From positions 1-58,652 of the IMG/VR virus record IMGVR_UViG_3300025586_000240: a stretch of DNA of 58,652 nt; one strand, written 5' to 3'. Origin of the DNA: a virus. The position numbers and the translations under genes were made by a program. How positions within the stretch are numbered: position 1 is the first letter of the stretch; each line of letters opens with the position of its first letter. Below the pieces are notes generated by a model that saw nothing but the letters and a program-made list of their open reading frames with translations, was not told the origin of the DNA and made no database searches. Below, piece after piece: positions 14,597 to 23,440 of this stretch.

Positions 14597-15478
14597 TTAA
14601 ATTTTTTCATATTTCTTTCTCATCCTCCATACCAATTCTATAGAAGGTTTAGCATCTTCTATACCATACCCTCCTCCATTTAGTATATCACGATACACCT
14701 CAGTATGTAAATCAGCAAAAACCTTATCCATACGAATAAGTTCCTCATTTACAGTAATTTCTCTAAATGCTCCTTCATGTCCTTCTGGTAGTAATCCACT
14801 ATCAGTTGACAATAAAAAGTTAGCCTTGGCTCTATCCAGATAAACTGTTCCTTCTACTGTATGCTTGTCCATAGTATTGATTGCAAAACTCAATTGCTTT
14901 CCAAATATCCATATAAGCATATCAAATAGATGTATACCTATGTTAGTAAGTATACCACCAGACTTTTTATTATTACCCTTCCAGGACCTATCATACCATG
15001 GACCTCTTGGAGTAATATAAGTGATGTTTACTCTACACATACCAGAGGGTAGGTTTTCCTTGAGTTTCAATAATTCCGGATGATACCTTAGTTGAAGTAT
15101 ATTGTATATCTTTTTACCTGTTTCTTTTTCTATCACCTGTAATTGTTCTATATTTTTAGAAAAAAGGACTAAAGGTTTCTCACATATAACATCGGCACCT
15201 ACCCTCATTCCTAATCTACAATGGGCATCATGTAAGTAATTAGGAGAACATATACTTAAATAGTCTATGCCCTTACCTTCCCTTTTCAGCAATTCTAAAT
15301 GACGGTCAAACCTTTCTATTTCAGTAAAAAACTCACATTCAGGAAAATAAGAATCAAGTATACCCACTGAATCATGTGTATCCACAGCAGCTACAAGATT
15401 ACCACCTATTTCTTTAATTGCTTTCATATGTCTTGGTGCTACATAACCGGCGGCACCCATCAATGCAAAATCAGTCAT
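14597..15478 (-). CDS. wbpB: WbpB/WlbA-like UDP-amino-sugar-uronate 3-dehydrogenase
   Basis: A 293-residue Gfo/Idh/MocA oxidoreductase. The N-terminal Rossmann segment GAAGYVAPRHMKAI (8-21), SICSPNYLHDAH, CEKPLVL, ILQLRYHPE, the SWKGNNKKSGGILTNIGIHLFDML block and a fairly short C-terminus match WlbA/WbpB enzymes, which oxidise UDP-GlcNAcA at C3 using NAD. The product is the substrate of the WbpE-type aminotransferase (21145). No UDP-GlcNAc 6-dehydrogenase (WbpA) is in the window, so UDP-GlcNAcA must come from the host or another phage region. The end overlaps the probable full-length methyltransferase start. Confidence 0.88.
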   Translation of the reverse strand: MTDFALMGAAGYVAPRHMKAIKEIGGNLVAAVDTHDSVGILDSYFPECEFFTEIERFDRHLELLKREGKGIDYLSICSPNYLHDAHCRLGMRVGADVICEKPLVLFSKNIEQLQVIEKETGKKIYNILQLRYHPELLKLKENLPSGMCRVNITYITPRGPWYDRSWKGNNKKSGGILTNIGIHLFDMLIWIFGKQLSFAINTMDKHTVEGTVYLDRAKANFLLSTDSGLLPEGHEGAFREITVNEELIRMDKVFADLHTEVYRDILNGGGYGIEDAKPSIELVWRMRKKYEKI

Positions 15479-16217
15479 TTTCTCTCCTTTCTAACAACCA
15501 TGCTTCAGTTGCTATTAATTGTAATTTCATTCTAATATCTTCTACAGTTTTTGGTTCAAAATCCTTATAATAGTCCCTAATTTCCTTTTCCCATAACTCC
15601 TTATAGCTTACAAAAGCCGGTGGAGAACTAACCAAAAAGTCAGGAATAATTTTATCATATGCATCTACTAACATCTTTTTCTTAGGTGGACTATAAAAAG
15701 GATAAGTTTCTTCAAAATCCAATCTCACAAAAGGAATTTCTAAATCCATTTCTAAATGATTATGAATGGTTTTATACGTGGATGTTACATACATTAATTG
15801 GATGGCCCATGCTTCTATATATCCTCTATTAGAGTATCCACCAAAATGTTCATCCGATCCTTCACCTATATAAACAGTTTCCCTTCCATCCTTTTTTGCT
15901 TGTTTTGCTAACCAATAGGGCCAAATATTATATCTTGGTTGATTAAAAAATTTCATTACTTTATAAAGTCCCTCTACAAAATTATCAATTTCAACCTCTT
16001 TATGAATTGTACCATAATATTCAGATACTTGCTTAGCTTTTTTATGTTCATCACCTTTAATTCCAAACTTAGCAGTATATGTATAGATAGGTTCTTTACA
16101 TTTTTCTGATAAATGATGTAATACTATTGTTGAATCTACACCACCACTTATATATACAGCAGGCTTTGGTTTTACAATTACCTTTTCTCCTATAAGCTCC
16201 CCAATTCTTTCCTTCAT
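15471..16217 (-). CDS. Asparagine-synthase-like amidotransferase without glutaminase domain
   Basis: A 248-residue protein of the asparagine synthase C-domain type. The PP-loop SGGVDST is at 24-30, and GEGSDEHFGGY near 118 is the second nucleotide-binding signature. The N-terminal Ntn glutaminase domain of AsnB is absent, so it would need ammonia or a partner. Such stand-alone domains occur in polysaccharide loci and amidate or ligate carboxylates after adenylylation. It overlaps both neighbours by a few bases. Substrate unknown; a uronic acid carboxylate from the WbpBED branch is an attractive guess. Confidence 0.75.
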   Translation of the reverse strand: MKERIGELIGEKVIVKPKPAVYISGGVDSTIVLHHLSEKCKEPIYTYTAKFGIKGDEHKKAKQVSEYYGTIHKEVEIDNFVEGLYKVMKFFNQPRYNIWPYWLAKQAKKDGRETVYIGEGSDEHFGGYSNRGYIEAWAIQLMYVTSTYKTIHNHLEMDLEIPFVRLDFEETYPFYSPPKKKMLVDAYDKIIPDFLVSSPPAFVSYKELWEKEIRDYYKDFEPKTVEDIRMKLQLIATEAWLLERREND

Positions 16218-17101
16218 ATTTTTCTACCTGATATAAACCATCCTGAATGCTCCCATCCTTCGGGTTGTAATACCTTAATATCATCTTTTATGTTATTATT
16301 CCCAAACCATGTAAGAATTTCCTCGAGTGTATGAAAAGTTACGATACTTGGATGATACCAATCAACATTTACTAATGTAGATCCATCCAATCCCATATTA
16401 TCATTATAGTAACACTTTAAGAAATGATTATAAATAAATTCTTGCATACCATATGTACCTTTCTTTATACCCAGCAAAGGGATATCTTCTTCTATAACAA
16501 TACCCTCTTTAATTTTTTGTAATGATTTACCTAACTTTGATATGGATTCTGAAAAATCTAGACATTCATCAAAAGAAAGAAGTGTAGTATTGTTTCTTAT
16601 ATGTTCATCAGCTAAACTTCTTATCAAAGGTTTTTTACAATATATATAAACACCAATCAATCCATTAGGTTTCAAGTGATAACAAAGTTTAGAAAAATAT
16701 TTCTCAGTGTTTCCTGTATGATGTAATACCCCATTAGAAAAAATTATATCAAAAAATTCCTTATCAAACGGTAAACTACCAAGGTCTGCTTTAAGAACTA
16801 TAACATTATTCATATGTTTAGTTCTTTCTTTAGCTATTTCTACACTATCAGAGATGTCTACGGCATATCTTGTAACATTTTCATTAATATTAAACAACTC
16901 CTCTGCCCATCCTACCCCACATCCAGCATCTAAACAATTCATTCCATCCTTAAAAATATCATATAAATCCTTCTCTTCATGAATACCAAATAAAGGAAGA
17001 AACTGTTCTAACACATCAGATTTAGAAGTTCCATAATTTTTACCTTCCTCAGTTAACCATTTCTCTCCGAAACTCTTACTTGTTTGTTCCTTATTTTTCA
17101 T
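16214..17101 (-). CDS. SAM-dependent methyltransferase
   Basis: A 295-residue class I methyltransferase. Motif I CLDAGCGVGWAEELF (about 51-65), RYAVDIS, the LPFDKEFFDIIFSNGVLHH motif IV region (about 107-125) and LKPNGLIGVYIY post-motif follow the Methyltransf_11/25 order. The C-terminal 150 residues contain a helical insert (DEHIRNNTTLLSF) and an aromatic-rich end. It sits between the AsnB-like and sulfotransferase genes with 4-nt overlaps, so it acts in the same pathway. Likely a sugar or small-molecule methylation enzyme. Confidence 0.85.
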   Translation of the reverse strand: MKNKEQTSKSFGEKWLTEEGKNYGTSKSDVLEQFLPLFGIHEEKDLYDIFKDGMNCLDAGCGVGWAEELFNINENVTRYAVDISDSVEIAKERTKHMNNVIVLKADLGSLPFDKEFFDIIFSNGVLHHTGNTEKYFSKLCYHLKPNGLIGVYIYCKKPLIRSLADEHIRNNTTLLSFDECLDFSESISKLGKSLQKIKEGIVIEEDIPLLGIKKGTYGMQEFIYNHFLKCYYNDNMGLDGSTLVNVDWYHPSIVTFHTLEEILTWFGNNNIKDDIKVLQPEGWEHSGWFISGRKI

Positions 17102-18117
17102 AATCCCCCTGATAGATATTTCAATGGAAGATTTTCCTTAATCAACTCATTGAAATCATTATTTACACTTCTAAAATATTCATCCAATTCTGGTCTATGT
17201 TCCTTTAGTATATCCCAGTCAATATATGAGATTTTATCTAAACATTCTTTAATAAGGTATCTCCAAGAAAATATCATCCTAATCTTTTCAAATAAAGTCA
17301 AATTAGGATATTTATTAGACCTGATTTCTTCGTTATCTCTTAAAAAATACTTATCATTCCAATACTTTTCTTTATTTAGACATGATAGGAGTTCATTACC
17401 AGCAGGTATACTCTTTGGACCAAAAAAGTTTATAGGCCTATGAGCAGACCAAGGAAACAATTTATATCTTATTAACGATAATTTGATACCTAAAGCTGAA
17501 TATCCTCTATTAGGCACCTTTTCTATCAATAACTCCCCAATCAAATCTTTATCAACACCAATCACTTTAAATATGTCATATAGGACCCTTTCCTTATCAT
17601 CCTTAAAGTTTTCAAAAAAGAAAATGAAAACATCTTCCTTATTATAATATTTATATGTGGATTTAAGTAAATTAGTATAGTTTAAGTTGGTATAGTTTAA
17701 ATCCTTCAAAAATTTATTAACAGTTTGATAATGATGTTCATGAATACACTCTCTATAACAGGATAGTAACCAATCTGTTTGATACCTAAAGAAAACGATA
17801 ATCTTGGCATTTGGAAACAATAAGTGTATTAAAGAAATGCTTACATCCCAATCTTCATATGCTTTGAATAAATTTCCTGAAAACATTTCCCTGGATATAA
17901 CTAAGGTTCCGTCTGAATGTAAGTTTTCAATTCTTTCCTGTTCCTTTGAAAATTTCTTAAATACATAAGGCTTATCAACATCATCAGCCTTCAAATAATC
18001 TACTGCATATTGTACTAACTTATCGGGATTATACACTATATCCAACTTAGGAAATATAAAATTCTGGAAATATTTTGTTCCAGTCTTATGTAATCCTATA
18101 TGTATAAATGTTTTCAT
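17098..18117 (-). CDS. Sulfotransferase (PAPS-dependent type)
   Basis: A 339-residue protein. The N-terminus FIHIGLHKTGTKYFQ carries the 5'-phosphosulfate-binding loop HKTGTKY at 10-16. The second phosphate-binding region is probably VISREMFSG (about 73-81), and IIVFFRYQTDWLLSCYRE near 105-122 gives the 3'-phosphate-binding R and S residues. It would move sulfate from PAPS to a glycan hydroxyl or amine. The APS kinase-like gene at 13221 could make the donor. An in-frame 15-bp near-duplication (17672-17701) produces the repeat NYTNLNYTNL at about 140-149. ATGA overlaps join it to both neighbours. Confidence 0.82.
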   Translation of the reverse strand: MKTFIHIGLHKTGTKYFQNFIFPKLDIVYNPDKLVQYAVDYLKADDVDKPYVFKKFSKEQERIENLHSDGTLVISREMFSGNLFKAYEDWDVSISLIHLLFPNAKIIVFFRYQTDWLLSCYRECIHEHHYQTVNKFLKDLNYTNLNYTNLLKSTYKYYNKEDVFIFFFENFKDDKERVLYDIFKVIGVDKDLIGELLIEKVPNRGYSALGIKLSLIRYKLFPWSAHRPINFFGPKSIPAGNELLSCLNKEKYWNDKYFLRDNEEIRSNKYPNLTLFEKIRMIFSWRYLIKECLDKISYIDWDILKEHRPELDEYFRSVNNDFNELIKENLPLKYLSGGL

Positions 18118-19289
18118 TCATTAACCTTCATTGGAAAACAATATTTCATATAAAAACTCATTGGTACAAGATTAGTCTTTGCTAAGAAATGAAACAATGG
18201 TTGTAAAATCTCAAATCTTCTTTTATACGTTGGAAAGTTTTGCCAAGGTATCGGAGGTTGATTCATCATAGTATTGTACAATTCATCGGATAAATTAAGA
18301 CGTTTTTTAAATGTTGATATAGTATTCTCATTTATCAAAGGTGGTGTGTTATACTCTTTCCATGCTTCTTCACGACTCATTTTACCATTTCTAACAAGAG
18401 CAGAAAGAGTGTTATTTCTTAAATCCATGTTACATTTTTGGGGTAGATAAACACTATGGCAAAATTCTGTTATCACATTTTCTAAATGATGCCCCCCATA
18501 ATCTTTCCATCCAAACTCTTTACTCAGAAAAACTTTTGCATCTTCTTTATTGTAATCTATATACCAATATGGTCGTATTTTTCTAATCCGTGAAACACAG
18601 GTCCACCACATAAATCTACTAAACGTCATTAGTGGAAATGTTTTCATTGGAAGTCTACCGAATCTTTTGTGAATTACCCTTACATACTTTCCATCAAAAT
18701 AATTGTTGTTGAGTGGAGTAACACCTTCTTCAATAAATGAATGACCATCAAGAATATATTTCACATTGTATTTATGGGCTGCTCGGTATTGTACTTCTGC
18801 TAAACCTATATCTGATGATGCTTCAATTTCCCCTACACCTGAAAGAAAGAATGCTCTGAAAATATCATTAATCTCATCAAGATCTGGAGTATAAGTATAT
18901 AAATCCACATCTAATGCTTTATTTATTTTGTTTAGATTACTATAAGCAATATCCGATCCCCATGAATTATCATATGTAGCTGCTAAAGGTCGTAACCCCC
19001 ATTGTTTAACAAGATATAATAAATAAGACGAATCTGTACCACCGCTTACACCTACAACACAATCATACTTTTTACCCTTTCCTGCAACTTTCATATCATT
19101 AATAATTTTATCAAGTTCCTCTTTCCCTTTACCTGTACCTGTTCCATATTGATCTTTTAATTTCTCCAATTGCTTACAACAACTACATACTCCTTCCTCA
19201 TCAAAAGTTATTCCAGGAACTCGTTCATCATATATACATTTAGTACATATCTTAACACCAGCTTTGTTTATATCTTGATTTAATAGCAT
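18114..19289 (-). CDS. WbpG/PseA-like N-acetyl sugar amidotransferase
   Basis: A 391-residue protein. The zinc-binding start CTKCIYDERVPGITFDEEG with C15, C18, C35 and C38 and the PP-loop SGGTDSS (82-88) match the N-acetyl sugar amidotransferase family (WbpG, PseA, LfnA). These adenylylate an N-acetyl group and turn it into an acetamidino group, normally using ammonia from HisH/HisF-like partners. No such partners are seen here. The DGHSFIEEGV and FGWKDYGGHHLEN segments are family hallmarks. It lies between the sulfotransferase and an SDR gene. It fits modification of a diacetamido uronic acid. Confidence 0.87.
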   Translation of the reverse strand: MLLNQDINKAGVKICTKCIYDERVPGITFDEEGVCSCCKQLEKLKDQYGTGTGKGKEELDKIINDMKVAGKGKKYDCVVGVSGGTDSSYLLYLVKQWGLRPLAATYDNSWGSDIAYSNLNKINKALDVDLYTYTPDLDEINDIFRAFFLSGVGEIEASSDIGLAEVQYRAAHKYNVKYILDGHSFIEEGVTPLNNNYFDGKYVRVIHKRFGRLPMKTFPLMTFSRFMWWTCVSRIRKIRPYWYIDYNKEDAKVFLSKEFGWKDYGGHHLENVITEFCHSVYLPQKCNMDLRNNTLSALVRNGKMSREEAWKEYNTPPLINENTISTFKKRLNLSDELYNTMMNQPPIPWQNFPTYKRRFEILQPLFHFLAKTNLVPMSFYMKYCFPMKVNE

Positions 19290-19300
19290 CAGTCCTCCTT

Positions 19301-20299
19301 CTAATGATCTGATTGTGCAACTTCTTTAACTGTGGAGTTTTTTCCCAAATTCATTCTCCAATCTACTAATGTTCTAAGACCTTCTCTCAAAGAAGTCAGG
19401 TACTCAAAATTTAAATCTTTTTTAGCCAAAGAAGTATCACAAACTCTATTAGTAACAAATTCTTGTCCTACTTCTCTATATTCTATATCAAGATTAGAAT
19501 TAGTTAGGTCTAACAACAATTCCACTACCTCTTTAATAGAAGTTTTTATTCCACTACCTACGTTATAAAAACCAAATGGAATATCAGATTTTAAAGCATA
19601 TATATTGGCTCTCGCTACATCCCTAACATCAATGAAATCAAATGATTGACATCCATTTCCAAATACAATTGGACTTTTATCTGCAAGTATATTATCTATA
19701 GCTTTCATTATTACGGATGTATAGGCACCTTTGAAATCTTGTCTTGGTCCATATACATTCATATACCTTAGACCTACACCTTCAAGACCATATCTTCTAT
19801 GAAATGCCTTAAACATATGTTCACCAGCTATTTTAGTTGCACCGTAAAAGGTCCAATTATTATAAGGGTGATCTTCTGTCATAGGTATCTCAACAGCATC
19901 CCCATAAACTGATGCCGAAGATGAATAAATTAGTCGTTCTATATTCTGATCAACACAAGATTCTAACACATTAAAAGTTCCTCTGATATTAACATCAAAA
20001 GCCGACCTTGGATAATCCTGACATTGTAAAAGCCATAAAGCCGCTAAATGAATTACTCCATCAGAATAATATATTGCTTTGTTTAATATGTCTGTTTGTA
20101 TTATGTCCCCACCAATATCAAAAATAGAGCATCTATTTTTATCTTCAAGTGCTTCCTTTAAGTTTTCCTTAGTTCCTCTACAAAAATTATCATAGATTGT
20201 AACTTCCGATACATTCTCTTCTAATAGTAGATCAACCACATGAGAACCTATAAATCCAGCCCCACCAATTACTAATATTTTTTTATTCTTTAAATCCAA
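19301..20299 (-). CDS. NAD-dependent sugar epimerase (GalE/WbpP-like SDR)
   Basis: A 332-residue extended SDR. GGAGFIG is at 12-18, SSSASVYGD in the active-site region, YGATKIAGE supplies YxxxK, and LRYMNVYGPRQ, NGCQSFDFIDVRDVARA and a NVGSG motif follow in the usual order. I chose TTG 20299 (MDLKNKKILVIGG), because GAGGAG lies 7-8 nt upstream and the Rossmann fold starts directly; the frame is open farther upstream without sense. It overlaps the formyltransferase end. UDP-hexose 4-epimerase is the closest general type; substrate uncertain. Confidence 0.85.
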   Translation of the reverse strand: MDLKNKKILVIGGAGFIGSHVVDLLLEENVSEVTIYDNFCRGTKENLKEALEDKNRCSIFDIGGDIIQTDILNKAIYYSDGVIHLAALWLLQCQDYPRSAFDVNIRGTFNVLESCVDQNIERLIYSSSASVYGDAVEIPMTEDHPYNNWTFYGATKIAGEHMFKAFHRRYGLEGVGLRYMNVYGPRQDFKGAYTSVIMKAIDNILADKSPIVFGNGCQSFDFIDVRDVARANIYALKSDIPFGFYNVGSGIKTSIKEVVELLLDLTNSNLDIEYREVGQEFVTNRVCDTSLAKKDLNFEYLTSLREGLRTLVDWRMNLGKNSTVKEVAQSDH

Positions 20300-21137
20300 T
20301 TTCTGACTCCTCAATTTCAATAAAACTATTATTCCCACATATGATAATATTATTGTTTACTACTCTACCTGGAATTCCATAATATTTGATATCAGATAGC
20401 ATTTTTGCTCTCCATATCATAACTTTCTCACCATTATGATAAAAATATGCTCCAGGATAAGGATGTGATTGTGCTCTTATGAAATTATAAACCTCTAAAG
20501 CTGATTTATTCCAATCTATAAGTCCATCATTAGGTGTTCTTTGTGTACAATAAGAAGCTTTACTATGGTCTTGTTCATATCCTGATATTTTATTATATAA
20601 AATACCTTTTATATTCTCTTTAATTTTAAGCATGGATTGTTCTTCTATAAAGGTAAGAATTTCTCCTATATAAATATCTGGAGATATATAAATTGTTCTT
20701 TGAGCATAGATAGGACCATCATCCATTCCTTCTGTAAATTGAAATAATGAAAACCCAACATATTTTTCATTATTAATTATAGACCAAACTAATGGAGCAC
20801 CCCCTCTATACTTCGGAAGTAAAGAATTATGAATACCTAATATTTTATAAGTACTAACAATTTCAGCACTTATAAGCCAATACCATCCAACCACTAAACA
20901 TAAATCGGGTTCTATATCTTTAATTATTTGTTCAGAAACTTGTCTATTCTCACAAATCTCTATAGGTATATCATTCTCTTTACAATATGATTTTATATCC
21001 TTTAGTTTATTTCTACCATCGGATGAATCATCAATTGTTAGTACCTTAACAAGCTTTTCCGGTAAGGTTTCATGCAAAGCTTTGAGACATTTATAACCTA
21101 TGTTTTTACTACCTAAAAATACGATTTTCTTCTTCAT
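20283..21137 (-). CDS. Sugar N-formyltransferase (Fmt/ArnA fold)
   Basis: A 284-residue protein of the methionyl-tRNA/UDP-sugar formyltransferase fold. HNSLLPKYRGGAP (103-115) and TEGMDDGPI (136-144) carry the catalytic His103 and Asp140; the Asn two residues before the His in Fmt and ArnA is Gly here. The C-terminus (DWNKSALEVYNFIRAQSHPYPGAYF) is the second formyltransferase domain. Formyl-THF-dependent formylation of a 4- or 3-amino sugar is expected, and the WbpE-like gene directly upstream makes an amino sugar. Start ATG 21137; TTG 21140 also possible. Confidence 0.85.
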   Translation of the reverse strand: MKKKIVFLGSKNIGYKCLKALHETLPEKLVKVLTIDDSSDGRNKLKDIKSYCKENDIPIEICENRQVSEQIIKDIEPDLCLVVGWYWLISAEIVSTYKILGIHNSLLPKYRGGAPLVWSIINNEKYVGFSLFQFTEGMDDGPIYAQRTIYISPDIYIGEILTFIEEQSMLKIKENIKGILYNKISGYEQDHSKASYCTQRTPNDGLIDWNKSALEVYNFIRAQSHPYPGAYFYHNGEKVMIWRAKMLSDIKYYGIPGRVVNNNIIICGNNSFIEIEESEIGFKE

Positions 21138-21144
21138 CAATATC

Positions 21145-22203
21145 TTATATACTCCTTAAACACATATAAACCTCATCAATTTCCCTTTCTGTTAATTCAT
21201 AGTATAATGGTAAAGCCAATGACCTGTTATACAAATAATATGAAATAGGACAATTATTAGATGAATTATATACTGGTTGCGTATGAGAAGCGTATGTTCC
21301 TATTTGACAACCTATATCTTCCCCTCTTAATTTATTCATTAACTTATTTCTATCAATACACTCATCAACTGTGGTTACATAACTTTGATATACATGATTA
21401 CTATTTAAATATGGCTGTTCTATATAAGATATCTCTTTTAGTCTTTCATCCCATAAGTTTGCTAAGTACCTTTTTTTAGAAGTAACCTTATCTATACTTT
21501 TTAGTTGAGTGACACCTACAGATGCAGTGATATCACTCATTTTATAATTATATCCTAAATCATCAAAGATTAGACGACCATCTATTGAGGTGGTTCCAAA
21601 GGTTGATAATTTTCTTATTTTATCTGATATGGGATCACTATCAGTAATTGCCATACCTCCTTCACCTGTGACTAAATTCTTTCTAGCATGAAATGAAAAA
21701 CAAGCAATGTCACCTGATAATCTAAATTCAGAACTAAATGCACAAGCAGCATCTTCAATAACAAATAAATTATATTTCCTAGCTATCTCACATATACTCT
21801 CCATATCGGCTAATTGACCAAATAAATGTACTGGAATAATAGCCTTTGTTTTATCAGTAATTCTCTCCTCAATTAAATTAGGATTCATATTGTAGGTTTG
21901 AGGATCGACATCTATAAATACAGGTTTTGCTCCACAATATAATACTGAATGTCCTGTAGCTGGAAATGTATAATCAGCAACTAAAACCTCATCTCCTTTA
22001 CCAACCCCTAAAGATAGTAACGCTAAATGTAATGCAGCAGTACAATTTGAAAGGGCTACTGCATTATTAACATTAAGAAGGTTGGAAACTTTATTCTCAA
22101 ATTCTCTAACCTTTGGTCCATTAGAGACCCAGCCTGATTCTAATACTTTTGAAATTTCATCTATTTCTGTGCAATCAAAGTACGGTTTTGCTAAAGGAAT
22201 CAT
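21145..22203 (-). CDS. WbpE-like PLP sugar aminotransferase (DegT/DnrJ/EryC1)
   Basis: A 352-residue PLP enzyme. MIPLAKPYFD is the standard DegT start, and GWVSNGPKVREFE, NCTAALHLAL, IEDAACAF with D151, and SFHARKNLVTGEGG with Schiff-base Lys175 follow. It would add an amino group to a keto sugar, in WbpE the C3 keto group made by WbpB. ATG 22203 is 15 nt after GGAGG; an ATG at 22230 in the same frame is less likely. The product could feed the WbpD-like acetyltransferase and/or the N-formyltransferase next to it. Confidence 0.88.
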   Translation of the reverse strand: MIPLAKPYFDCTEIDEISKVLESGWVSNGPKVREFENKVSNLLNVNNAVALSNCTAALHLALLSLGVGKGDEVLVADYTFPATGHSVLYCGAKPVFIDVDPQTYNMNPNLIEERITDKTKAIIPVHLFGQLADMESICEIARKYNLFVIEDAACAFSSEFRLSGDIACFSFHARKNLVTGEGGMAITDSDPISDKIRKLSTFGTTSIDGRLIFDDLGYNYKMSDITASVGVTQLKSIDKVTSKKRYLANLWDERLKEISYIEQPYLNSNHVYQSYVTTVDECIDRNKLMNKLRGEDIGCQIGTYASHTQPVYNSSNNCPISYYLYNRSLALPLYYELTEREIDEVYMCLRSI

Positions 22204-23203
22204 TTTTTTGTTTTTTATCCTCCAATACATTTTCTATGACTTCTATCATTAGTTCTAACTTATTATTAATACTGAAATTTTCCCTTGAGAATATCATTCC
22301 GTTTCTTCTAATATCATTGTAGTCATTAGGATTTTTAAGTACCATATTCACTTGTTTAAAAACATTTGCCTCAGTAATAGGTATATAATGAACATTGGGT
22401 TTAAATCCTAAATTAGTTAAATCTTTCGTGGTATCTGTGAGTAGTAATGAACCAGCTGCGGTAATTTCAAACATCTTGGTGAGTGTGCTATTGAAAAATG
22501 GTGAAGGACCTAAACAACAAAAATATTTATTAAGCATTTTAGCATAACCATCAAACCATGCACTTTCTTTTACAATATTACCTTCAGCTTGTTCCATATT
22601 ACGATATATATGTAATCTTAATGGGTATGCTTCCCCTACAGCTCCAGTAAAAAGACATTTCATTACAGGATTTTCATTAAACGGTAAATTAACATATCGT
22701 TCATGTGGTCCAAAAAAACTTGGTGACCATATCATTTGATCTTTATATTCAGGATATATTTCACCAAGTGCATCATACATACTTGTTATTGTTACATCTG
22801 ACCTATTAAGAGCTTTACGAAACCATTCCTTTTTTTTATTTTCTACTGTTATTTGATGTTCCCAATTACAATAATCATCACTATGTATATCCGATGATAC
22901 ACCCACAATCTTAATATTTTTAGGTGTATTTATTACACTTTCCCATAGTAATTTTATAATATTACGTTTTGGAAATCCTTGTATTATGATAACATCAAAG
23001 TCTTTTAATTCGTCTACATTTATATCAAATCTAAAATCTATATCAAATCCAAAATAATCTGATAATTGTTTATATAACAAACTACGACCATCAACAGCTC
23101 CTTCACCACTAGATTTTATATGTTCACCTTCATTTTTTTCATATGGGGATATTCCATGTCCCGCTAAAATTATTCCTTTGGCATTACCTTTATATCTTTC
23201 CAT
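22175..23203 (-). CDS. CgeB-like family 1 glycosyltransferase
   Basis: A 342-residue GT-B-type protein. It begins with an acceptor-side Rossmann half (GIILAGHGISPYEKNEGE; VIIIQGFPKRNIIKLL; VGVSSDIHSDDY). The C-terminal half has FTGAVGEAYPLR, FFNSTLTKMFEITAAGSLLLTDTTKDL and a typical FSRENFSINNKLELMI helix, the CgeB/Glyco_trans_1_2 pattern. It transfers a sugar from a nucleotide donor; donor and acceptor are unknown. ATG 23203 overlaps the stop of the upstream fragment (TAATG). Three further CgeB-like proteins are in this island. Confidence 0.78.
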   Translation of the reverse strand: MERYKGNAKGIILAGHGISPYEKNEGEHIKSSGEGAVDGRSLLYKQLSDYFGFDIDFRFDINVDELKDFDVIIIQGFPKRNIIKLLWESVINTPKNIKIVGVSSDIHSDDYCNWEHQITVENKKKEWFRKALNRSDVTITSMYDALGEIYPEYKDQMIWSPSFFGPHERYVNLPFNENPVMKCLFTGAVGEAYPLRLHIYRNMEQAEGNIVKESAWFDGYAKMLNKYFCCLGPSPFFNSTLTKMFEITAAGSLLLTDTTKDLTNLGFKPNVHYIPITEANVFKQVNMVLKNPNDYNDIRRNGMIFSRENFSINNKLELMIEVIENVLEDKKQKNDSFSKTVL

Positions 23204-23394
23204 TATTTTATAATCTCCTTGTATAATTCCATATCCAATTTGTTAATATGTTCTATTTCTTTTCTTATATCATTACTTACAAGTTTCTTTTTGCCTCTCC
23301 TTAGAATTTTATAGGTTTCTGGTAAACCCAATTCAAATAATTTATTGAATTCCAAAAAACATTTATGGTAATTTTCTAATGTAATAAAAATTTC
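23203..23394 (-). pseudogene. C-terminal gene fragment (sulfotransferase-like tail)
   Basis: An open frame of 63 codons without an ATG start, running EIFITLENYHKC to NKLDMELYKEIIK and stopping at 23203. The ending (ExIxxLNxxDxELYxxI) resembles the final helix of sulfotransferase and some glycosyltransferase or TylF-type enzymes. It probably is the remnant of a truncated gene; an ATT start cannot be excluded. The 23220-23400 interval holds nothing else. Confidence 0.4.
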
Positions 23395-23412
23395 TCATTT
23401 TCTTTTATCTTC

Positions 23413-23440
23413 TTTCTCCTATTTTCTTTCTCCTATTTTC
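23413..23440. repeat. 14-bp tandem duplication at the acetyltransferase 3' end
   Basis: TTTCTCCTATTTTC occurs twice in direct tandem (23413-23426 and 23427-23440). It overlaps the final codons and stop of the acetyltransferase gene on the minus strand, duplicating an AGGAG motif there. Confidence 0.75.
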
